From NCBI GenBank assembly GCA_903813345.2, contig CAIIXF020000002.1:4256001-4320000 (forward strand): a stretch of DNA of 64,000 bases, written 5' to 3'. The notes beneath the pieces are model-generated. The model worked only from the letters and a program-made list of their open reading frames with translations, searched no databases and was not told the DNA's origin. Every line of letters starts with the position of its first letter. Positions within the stretch are counted from its first letter, which is position 1. The position numbers and the translations under genes were made by a program. Source of the DNA: Owenia fusiformis. Lineage: Eukaryota; Annelida; Polychaeta; Sabellida; Oweniidae. Positions 30,165 through 42,100 of this stretch are shown here, piece by piece.

Positions 30165-33100
30165 TCAACCATTCACTGGGGAGCTAAGTCTTGGTGCATG
30201 TTCGGAGCCTCTTAGATTTTTAGCATCCAGTTCTCGCTGTAGCTCATCAACACGTCTCTGAAGTTGTTCCTTAAGCATTGTTAGTTCTCTGTTACGTAAT
30301 TGCACTGGTTCCTGGAGAAAAAACAAATTGGTATTTACACCCCCAAAATGCAATATGATTTTCGACGCCGTTTCGGTGCCAAATTTTGGTGCCGTTTCGA
30401 CACCAAATGGACTGACTAGTCTGGTGGCAAATTTTGGTGTTGAAAGGTTTTGGTGCCGGAACAGTGCCGAATTTTTTCGATGCGGAAACGGCGCAAAATT
30501 ATATTGGCTGTGTATATATCTCATCAATTAATTCTGGAACTATGCTGATCTTGATTTATAAGAAATTCAATTTAAATTTATTTTTCATGAGTAATTCCTA
30601 CATGCATTTAATACATGGCTTAATAAAAAATAAATTTAATTTATCAAAAATTTAATAAAAAATCATACCTGTGGTTTCATTCTAGGGTTCCACCTCAGAT
30701 AGTATCCAGTCCATAGTTCTATCCTCCTAAGACTCGCAACAGGGTATAGCACGTGGTGATGTATGTAGTCCGCATATAGGGGATTCTTGAACTCATCCAG
30801 CTGGTTGTTAACATAGGACCATAAAGACACTGTCTTATGTTTTATATCCTATAGAAAAAAATATTAACTATACTTAAAGGGGTAAAAACAAAATGCAATT
30901 ATCAGTAACATTATTTCAAGTGAACTTTTAACATCGAGAAAGTCAGCCAATAAGTTCAATCAAACATGAATTACCAAATATTAACGAATTCTGGTAATAA
31001 TATAATAGTTTATAAGGCCTACCAATATATGAACAATGGTCTACAACATGTTCAATGAGACAACTCATTCCAAAAACTTTTTTTTTTCATCAAGAGATTT
31101 TATTGCCATTAATCATTATAAGTACATATCATACATGAGGGACCCAATCGCCAGTGGCATTATAGGTGTCCCTCATTGTAGTAATTAATTACAATTTGTA
31201 AACATGGTTTATACACAATTATATATTATAAGAAGAATAAAAAAGAAAGCATCTGCATTTTAAAATTGGAGTGTGGGGGGCTGCTGCCTCTGCCTATAGG
31301 GTCCTGTGGTCTAAATCCTGGAAGTTAGATTTCAAACCTGAAAAAAGTAAAGAAGTCATTTTTTCTAAGAAAAACACCCATAATTATGAAGTCTTTTTGA
31401 ATAATCAGCCAATAACTAGGCATAATCAGCATAAACATCTAGGCTTCTATTTTGACAGTAAACTCAGCGGCTCTGAACATATAAACTATCTTGTTGACAA
31501 AATTCAAAAAGCTTTAAATCCAATGAAACCACTCAAAAGCAAACTTAAATCTAAACAGCTCAACATTATGTACAATTCTTATATCCAATCACTTTTCGAT
31601 TACTGTGACATACTCTATCACTGTGCAACACAGGCCAATCTAAAGAGACTGGACAAGCTCCAATACCAAGCTTCATTGATTGTCTCTGGTTGCTTACCAG
31701 GATCTAATGCAAAGAAAGTCCTTGATTTGCTAAACTGGTCAAGTCTAAATGAAAGAAGAATTTTTCATTTCAAAAAGCAAATGTATAATATATTTAATCA
31801 AAATACTCCATCATACATTAGCGACATATTTCATCCTTTTAAAAAGACAAACATTAGAATGTTGCGAGATTCATTGGACTATAGTATACCAATCACAATG
31901 CCAAGGAAATCACCTGTTTATAATATGATGAATATTTGGAATAAAATTCCAAGAGAGCTAAAATCATTACCAAGTATAGCATCATTCAAGTACAACTTGA
32001 AAAAATTACTCTTCCAAGGTACAATCTCAACAATGACCTTAAAACTCTCAAGGAAACAAGAAATTATTCTAAATCGTGCCAGATCAGATCTTATTCTCAA
32101 ATCACAACTTAAGGCCCACAACTGGACAACTGTTGACTCTCCAAACTGCGAATGCGGAGCCCCTGAGACTTTCCGCTATTTGTTTTTTAAATGCCCATTG
32201 AAAACCGAACAAATTCTTAAATTTAATAGAGATATTGAACTAATCACTGGAAACCAATCTCAGTTCAGGACCCAGATGGACAAAATAAACCTTTACTTAT
32301 TTGCTCACCCTTCACTTACTCAGGAACAAATTGACAATCTTTTATCAGTGGTGAGCCTTATTCTTATTGAGCACGCATAGATACATGTATTTGGAAGCTC
32401 GTGTACTTTTGTTTTCAGCCCTACCACTCCTTATCTCTACTGCTTTTCTCCCCTTGTTTCATTCTCTTACATTATACTGTAGTACCATGAAGTCTTCTTT
32501 GTGCCTCATAGAAGGTACAGACCAGTCACATGCTTTAGTCATGGGAGACTATGGCGCGAACCTCTTTTCCCTACTCATACTACTATATCTTTGTTTCCAA
32601 AAACATCTAAATTATCTTTTACAATTTATTCAATTACTTTGTGAAAACCTTTCACCAGGCAAATCCCCTCCCGATAATATTCTTGATAATAGGCCACGGA
32701 GCTTTATTATCAGAAATATCATAAGAAATGTTAAACAGGGCCTTTTTCTGTGCACTCAGTATGAAATTGTACCTCTTTGAACTCTATGTTGGGATTTCCA
32801 TTGAAATTATTCTGTATCGCAGAGGAAAGTCCCAAAAAGGCAGCTGTAAGGATGGTCCGATATGGTGATAACATAAAAAATGAAAAATGCATTCATATTT
32901 CATACCTCTTTAACTCTCTGTTGCTCTGTATTGCAGAGGAAAGTCCCAAAGAGGCAGCTGTACAAATGGTCCAATATGGTGATCAGGAGTTGTTCGTTGA
33001 ATTCAAAGGCAGTCGGAAACTGAAAAATAAAGTATCAAAATATGTCCACCTCATTTCTTGCCCTAAAATAAATAACAATCTAATGGGTTAGAATGTGTTG

Positions 33101-36100
33101 ATTACAGTGAAGCACAGTATTACTATGAAATCACATCAGCAGTATACAAGTTACCTTTAACTACAGGTCATGTAATGTTAATATTTTCGAGACACTCTGA
33201 ACTTGGTTCATTTCTCCTGTACTTTACATTTGAAAACCTGTCCATTATTCCATTTTTCTTACCTGTTTGGTCATCTGCCACACACAGTCTATAAACTGTA
33301 GGAATACAGGAGATCTGTCTGCGTCTGAATGTTTGTCTTCTCCATGGCCTATCCTCTATAATATACCAATATAATATATATATTTACATAAGTTTCTGAA
33401 ATATATCAACATATAATAGTCTATAAACTGTAGGAATACTGGGGATCTGTCTGCGTCTGAATGTTTGTCTTCTCCATGGCCTATCCTCTATAATATACCA
33501 ATATAATATATATATTTACATAAGTTTCTGAAATATATCAACATATTACAGTCTATAAACTGTAGGAATACAGGGGATCTGTCTGCGTCTGAATGTTTGT
33601 CTTCTCCATGGCCTATCCTCTATAATATACCAATATAATATATATATTTACATAATTCTCTGAAATATATCAACATATTACAGTCTATAAACTGTAGGAA
33701 TACGGGGGATCTGTCAGCGTCTGAATGTTTGTCTTCTCCATGGCCTATCCTCTATAATATACCAATATAATATATATATTTACATAAGTCTCTGAAATAT
33801 ATCAACATATAACAGTCTATAAACTGTAGGAATACTGGGGATCTGTCTGCGTCTGAATGTTTGTCTTCTCCATGGCCTATCCTCTATAATATACCAATAT
33901 AATATATATATTTACATAAGTCTCTGAAATATATCAACATATAACAGTCTATAAACTGTAGGAATACTGGGGATCTGTCTGCGTCTGAATGTTTGTCTTC
34001 TCCATGGCCTATCCTCTATAATATACCAATATAATATATATATTTACATAATTCTCTGAAATATATCAACATATTACAGTCTATAAACTGTAGGAATACG
34101 GGGGATCTGTCAGCGTCTGAATGTTTGTCTTCTCCATGGCCTATCCTCTATAATATACCAATATAATATATATATTTCCATAAGTCTCTGAAATATATCA
34201 ACATATAACAGTCTATAAACTGTAGGAATACGGGGGATCTGTCAGCGTCTGAATGTTTGTCTTCTCCATGGCCTATCCTCTATAATATACCAATATAATA
34301 TATATATTTCCATAAGTCTCTGAAATATATCAACATATAACAGTCTATAAACTGTAGGAATACTGGGAATCTGTCTGCGTCTGAATGTTTGTCTTCTCCA
34401 TGGCCTATCCTCTATAATATACCAATATAATATATATATTTACATAATTCTCTGAAATATATCAACATATTACAGTCTATAAACTGTAGGAATACAGGAG
34501 ATCTGTCTGCGTCTGAATGTTTGTCTTCTCCATGGCCTATCCTCTATAATATACCAATATAATATATATATTAACATATGTCTCTGAAATATATCAACAT
34601 ATAACAGTCTATAAACTGTAGGAATACGGGAGATCTGTCTGCGTCTGAATGTTTGTCTTCTCCATGGCCTATCCTCTATAATAAACTAATATAATATATA
34701 TATTTACATACGTCTCTGAAATATATCAACATATTACAGTCTATGAACTGTAGGAATACAGGAGATCTGTCTGCATCTGAATGTTTGTCTTCTCCATGGC
34801 CTATCCTCTATAATATACCAATATAATATATATATTTACATAAGTTTCTGAAATATATCAACATATTACAGTCTATAAACTGTAGGCATACAGGGGATCT
34901 GTCTGCATCTGAATGTTTGTCTTCTCCATGGCCTATCCTCTATAATATACCAATATAATATATATATTTACATAAGTTTCTGAAATATATCAACATATTA
35001 CAGTCTATAAACTGTAGGAATACAGGGGATCTGTCTGCATCTGAATGTTTGTCTTCTCCATGCCCTATCCTCTATAATATACCAATATAATATATATATT
35101 TACATAAGTTTCTGAAATATATCAACATATTACAGTCTATAAACTGTAGGAATACAGGAGATCTGTCTGCATCTGAATGTTTGTCTTCTCCATGGCCTAT
35201 CCTCTATAATATACCAATATAATATATATATTTACATAAGTTTCTGAAATATATCAACATATTACAGTCTATAAACTGTAGGAATAAAGGGGATCTGTCT
35301 GCATCTGAATGTTTGTCTTCTCCATGCCCTATCCTCTATAATATACCAATATAATATATATATTTACATAAGTTTCTGAAATATATCAACATATTACAGT
35401 CTATAAACTGTAGGAATACGAGAGATCTGTCTGCGTCTGAATGTTTGTCTTCTCCATGGCCTATCCTCTATAATAAACCAAAAAAATAATATTTTTTCAT
35501 TATCCTCTAAAAAATAGCAGCATTTCAGGCTTCCAGAGAATTTTACATGCAACCCAATACATGTTTTAACTTACAAAGATGCATGCAGTTGATCTAAAGT
35601 GGAATAATCAGATTGGACTTTATCCAGCCGTACCAAAATGCAATTATATCTGGCAACTTGTATCATTATTAATTTAAATAAATAAATGGTTCTGTTGCTA
35701 TAGTAATGACAAGGACTATCAACTGTTGCTATATATGGACTATCAAAACTGCTGCAATTCGCTGAACTCTATTTATTAAATGTTTATATTGAATAAAAAT
35801 TTGCTATAAAACCTACCTGAGCAAACTTGTGGCCATAACTGGTCCATTCCTTTTCTATGAGCACCTCAAGACCTTCAATGGTTCTGTAATAAGGATCTAA
35901 CATCAACATGGCAAGACCTGTCAGCTGAAATATTAAGAATATAATTATTAATAGCTGGTCCATTCCTTCTCTATAAGGACCCCCAGACCTTCAATGGTTC
36001 TGTAATAAAAGTCTAACATCAACATGGCAAGACCTGTCAGCTGAAATATTAAGAATATAATTATTAATAGCTGGTCCATTCCTTCTCTATAAGGACCCCC

Positions 36101-39100
36101 AGACCTTCAATGGTTCTGTAATAAGGGTCTAACATCAACATGGCAAGACCCGTCAGCTGAAATATTAAGAATTCTCAACTAAATTACCCAGAAATTGAAT
36201 TATGAAGAGAAAATGTAATATTTAATTAAACCACATGTATATGCCCCATGGCGTCTGTGTGAGATAATTGTAACTCAAATGAAATGAAATATGATTGATG
36301 AATCCTAGCTCCCATTGGGTATGTCATTTTCAATTAACAGAGGAGAGAGTGAAAATGGATGCTTTACAAATGCAATAAAAATTTTCAAATAGTCAACTGC
36401 TGACAGTCTCTGGTTGTTTCAATTCTAGGAAGATTTGTTTGAATAATCTTCAAAGGCGTAAAGAATTTTCCCAACCCTCCCATATCCAAATGTTGGGATA
36501 TTACTCAATCCCAATTTTGTTATTATCACCTATAGGCTCAAATGTTAATAAAAACCTAGAAATGCAAAGACCTACTAATCTGAATATGTTTGACTTGTCC
36601 CAGTTGCATTTTAATTAGACAGCTTTTATTGTAATAATTTAGTCCAATTTTTAAATCTGTCAATTAGACAGCTTTTATTGTAATAATTAAGACTAATTTT
36701 TAAATCTGCTAATTAGACAGCTTTTATTGTAATTCAATTTAGTCTAATTTTTAATAAATCTGTTAATTAGACAGCTTTTATTGTAATAATTTAGTCTAAT
36801 TTTTAAATCTGCTAATTAGACAGCTTTTATTGTAATTCAATTTAGTCTAATTTTTAATAAATCTGTTAATTAGACAGCTTTTATTGTAATAATTAAGACT
36901 AATTTTTAAATCTGCTAATTAGACAGCTTTTATTGTAATTCAATTTAGTCTAATTTTTAATAAATCTGTTAATTAGACAACTTTAATTGTAATAATTTAG
37001 TCTAATTTCTAAATCTGTCATAATATCCAAGGATTATACCTGTGCAGTTCTGTCCCATCCATCACTACAATGAACAAGTACAGATGTCTTATTGCTCTCC
37101 ACTTTATCTGCGATCTTCACAGCCCCAGCAAGAATTTGCTGTAAGAGATAAGATATTATTTAGGTATAGTGCCAATTGTGGAAACATTTTAGGGTATTTG
37201 GTTACGAAAGTGTTATAGCCTATTACAGGGTGGGCAAAAATCATTATTTGGTCCATCCAGTATATCTAATACCCTTTATAAAGGTATTCTTTAGGTATAG
37301 TGCCAATGAAAAAACATCCAGTAAATACTTCAAGCAAGCAGGAAACATTTTAGGGTCATTGGTTGACCATATAACCTATATACAGGGTGAGGAAATAAAA
37401 ACATTATTTTGGCACATCCAGTATATCTAATACCTTTAACAAAAGTATATGGCATGAGGTTGTTCCAATTAATACTATCAATTATTCTAAATGCACATGT
37501 AACCCCTTGTACCCTTACACTCCTTATATCCTTATACCCTACCTTATACCCCTTACCTTTATGTGCTCCAGCCAATGTGTAGATTCAATATGTGACAACC
37601 AATGAGTGTCATCAATGGTTGGGAAGCAGATTTCCTTCAGCTTACGTAAACTGGGGATAAACATAATAAAACATAATGAGTTGATTCAATATGTGACAAC
37701 CAATGAGTGTCATCGATGGTCGGGAAGCAGATTTCCTTCAGATTACGTAAACTGGGGATAAATATAATAAAACATAATGAGTTGATTCAATATGTGACAA
37801 CCAATGAGTGTCATCGATGGTCGGGAAGCAGATTTCCTTCAGCTTACATAAACTGGGGATAAATATAATAAAACATAATGAGTTGATTCAATATGTGACA
37901 ACCAATGAGTGTCATCAATGGTCGGGAAGCAGATTTCCTTGAGCTTACGTAAACTGCAGATAAACATAATAAAACATAATGAGTTGATTCAATATGTGAC
38001 AGCAAATGAGTGTCATCAATGGTTGGGAAGCAGATTTCCTTGAGCTTACGTAAACTGCAGATAAACATAATAAAACATAATGAGTTGATTCAATATGTGA
38101 CAGCCAATGAGTTTCATCGATGGTCGGGAAGCAGATTTCCTTGAGCTTACGTAAACTGCAGATAAACATAATTACATAATAAATAAAAAACATGATAACA
38201 TACTCCCCCCTTGGGTGGGCCCAGAAAATGTTTTGGGTGAAAGGCCTCAATTATTGAATTGAATTGAATAAAAATGTTTCCTGAACGGAATGGTGGAGGC
38301 AGAAGGGGGGGGGGGTGTTCAAAAATGTTTCTCTGGACATCATCGTCATCAATTGGGATACTAGAGATTTCTTTCCCTATAAACAGTTTTACTCTTAAAT
38401 GGTCCTTTTTCTAACTGTATTTTTGAATACTATTTTTTCTTTTTGTTTACATCTAAAATGTTATAAAATAACTCTTAATACCTCTCTCTCATGACGTGGA
38501 TATTGTGTATATCTAAGAAGACTAGCTCCATGTTCTGGTATTGACTATCCTCATAGCCTCCTCCTTTGGCCTGTAATGTAAAACATGTGAGCTAAAAACA
38601 TGGTCAATAAGCACATTTATTTCCACAGATTTCTTTTATTTTCAACGTTGCACCTAAACAATCTATAACAATCCAATGCAATGCGTTAATGGGCTATAAT
38701 GCACTATAGGAGTTACAGAGTCAATGTTCATACATCTCTGTGATTGATGGTAAATGCATTTGATGAAGTGAGTCAATGTTCATACATCTCTGTGATTGAT
38801 GGTAAATGCATTTGATGAATCAATGTTCATACATCTCTGTGATTGATGGTAAATGCATTTGATGAATCAATGTTCATACATCTCTGTGATTGATGGTAAA
38901 TGCATTTGATGAATCAATGTTCATACATCTCTGTGATTGATGGTAAATGCATTTGATGAAGTGAGTCAATGTTCATACATCTCTGTGATTGATGGTAAAT
39001 GCATTTGATGAAGTGAGTCAATGTTCATACATCTCTGTGATTGATGGTAAATGCATTTGATGAAGTGAGTCAATGTTCATACATCTCTGTGATTGATGGT

Positions 39101-42100
39101 AAATGCATTTGATGAAGTGAGTCAATGTTCATACATCTCTGTGATTGATGGTAAATGCATTTGATGAAGTGAGTCAATGTTCATACATCTCTGTGATTGA
39201 TGGTAAATGCATTTGATGAATCAATGTTCATACATCTCTGTGATTGATGGTAAATGCATTTGATGAAGTGAGTCAATGTTCATACATCTCTGTGATTGAT
39301 GGTAAATGCATTTGATGAAGTGAGTCAATGTTCATACATCTCTGTGATTGATGGTAAATGCATTTGATGAAGTGAGTCAATGTTCATACATCTCTGTGAT
39401 TGATGGTAAATGCATTTGATGAAGTGAGTCAATGTTCATACATCTCTGTGATTGATGGTAAATGCATTTGATGAATCAATGTTCATACATCTCTGTGATT
39501 GATGGTAAATGCATTTGATGAAGAATCCAGGGGTTTCACTAGAATTTCTCAAAACAGGCTAAATATATGAAAACAGGCAAAATTAATGAAAATCAAACTT
39601 AACATGAAAAAGTTGAAAAATCCCTAAAAAGAACAGGCGATTCTGTCAAAACAACCAGTGAAAATCGCCTGTTGCTAATGAAACCCTTGAATTCAAATGT
39701 GACTGCTTTCACAGTCCTCATATGTGCAATAAATACTGTAAAACCTAAAGGCATTTGACATGGGGCATGTTTAATTCCATTCAAAGCCCCTCTCTCCAAG
39801 GTTACAATTTGTATCAGAATAAATTTAATATCAATATTTAAAAAAAGTATTATATTTTTCACAAATTACCATGTTTGCCACAGCATTGACATTAGGCCTA
39901 GCATCCATGATGTAGAGTTTATGCGACTGAGCATTGGCGTCCATAATGTATTGAATGTACTTTTCATCCTCGGAACATGTCTTACGTGTGATTCCGACCA
40001 ATGGCTGACTAGATCTGGTTATTGAGGCCTGGCTCTCTGGATGAATCCACGATAATATCTGAAAATTTTACAAGTAATGTAATCGTCAAAAAGAGTTCAT
40101 TGAATTAACACATTAAATTGTCCTCTCAGAAATTCTCAAGTAAGTTGCGAGATGACTTTCTAATATTTTAATTTAGAAGTTTTTCAATATGTGTACCTAA
40201 AATGGGTCAAGGTAAATATAATGTTTTCCACCCATAAACAGGCTTCATTATAATTGTTTTATTGATCTTTGGAGGAAGCCACTTATGTTTTGTGTAACAC
40301 CAAAATAGTGATGGGATCATGTTTAAATCTTGGCATCAAAACAGTCCCTGAAATGTTCAAAAAGACTAGCCTTCAAATACTTACTGGAATTCTAGCCCTG
40401 CTTCTGAAGGCACCTACTCTCTTTAGGTCATCATCTGACATTGCAGAGGGAACAGCAAACTGAAAATCAAGCAAGTACATGAGGTCATCATCTGACATTG
40501 CAGAGGGAACAGCAAACTGAAAATCAAGCAAGTACATTAGGCCATCATCTGACATTGCAGAGGGAACAGCAAAATGAAAATCAAGCAAGTACATTAGGTC
40601 ATCATCTGACATTGCAGAGGGAACAGCAAAATGAAAATCAAGCAAGTACATTAGGTCATCATCTGACATTGCAGAGGGAACAGCAAACTGAAAATCAAGC
40701 AAGTACATGAGGTCATCATCTGACATTGCAGAGGGAACAGCAAACTGAAAATCAAGCAAGTACATTAGGCCATCATCTGACATTGCAGAGGGAACAGCAA
40801 AATGAAAATCAAGCAAGTACATTAGGTCATCATCAGACATTGCAGAGGGAACAGCAAAATGAAAATCAAGCAAGTACATTAGGTCATCATCTGACATTGC
40901 AGAGGGAACAGCAAACTGAAATCAAGCAAGTACATTAGGTCATCATCTGACATTGCAGAGGTAACAGCAAACTGAAAATCAAGCAAGTACATTAGGTCAT
41001 CATCTGACATTGCAGAGGGAACAGCAAACTGAAAATCAAGCAAGTACATTAGGCCAACATCTGACATTGCAGAGGTAACAGCAAACTGAAAATCAAGCAA
41101 GTACATTAGGTCATCATCTGACATTGCAGAGGTAACAGCAAACTGAAAATCAAGCAAGTACATTAGGCCAACCTCTGACATTGCAGAGGTAACAGCAAAC
41201 TGAAAATCAAGCAAGTACATTAGGTCATCATCTGACATTGCAGAGGTAACAGCAAACTGAAAATCAAGCAAATACATTATGCAACATTCAAAGGTTTGAA
41301 TGAGGCCCCTCCCGATGCAATGAGATGCGAATTAATATTTTGATCTAAGAAAACTCAATCTCCAGCAAACATATTATTCTAATTTTATCTACTTTGAGTA
41401 TCATATAGTATATATTAATTGTCTTGATTGCAAAATCTTCTTACCTGTTTAGGGTATGAATCACAAAACTCATAATTCTCGTTTATATCAGTTATTCTCC
41501 AGCTCTCGTTTGGCATATTTTTTACCCCCTAAAAATAGAATGTAAAGTGTATATACAATGTACAAATATAACAGCTATTATTGCCTGTTTCACTGTACCA
41601 ACCACAATCTTTGATGATAAAGAAAGTTCATTACTAATTCTCATTGCTGGAACATGCTAAAGATGACCACAAATTTGAAAAAATGTGCATCAACAGCAGT
41701 ATATAGCACACATTAAATTGCAATCAAGCCATGGTGGGTTTTGTATAATTTTTGCTGCACAATTCAACAAATATAAAAAGGTTACTTTTTTCTTGCGAAA
41801 GTTTACTTCATTGATTTACTTATTAATCAAGGAATATGATATGTCCATTGTAAAATGTGTCAGAGCTTTTTTTGCATTGCTTCATTTTAACTTTTCACTC
41901 TAAATCAAGCAATTTTTAAATCATTAACTATGTTTTTATATTGCCCCTTGTGTTTCTAATGAATGAGTTTCTTTGTTATGTACCTGTCTGCTGAGTTCCT
42001 TTATGGGGTCATATACCTGCCAGCCATTATTGTCAAATGACTCTTTGTACTCAAATGCAAATAGACGCTGAAAGAATACAATTTCACAATTTGTTAGAAA

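Noticed and set aside
32367-32780. 137-aa ORF after the LINE ORF
   Set aside because: It looks like LINE 3' untranslated sequence running into the duplicated MTMR2 exon region; no recognisable domain.
34000-35500. Sixteen extra copies of exon 14 as real alternative exons
   Set aside because: The copies have acceptors but lack the exon end and donor, so they cannot be complete cassette exons.
33286-41277. Resemblance of regular arrays to CRISPR
   Set aside because: Units are directly adjacent with no unique spacers, the host is an animal genome, and units contain exon sequence.
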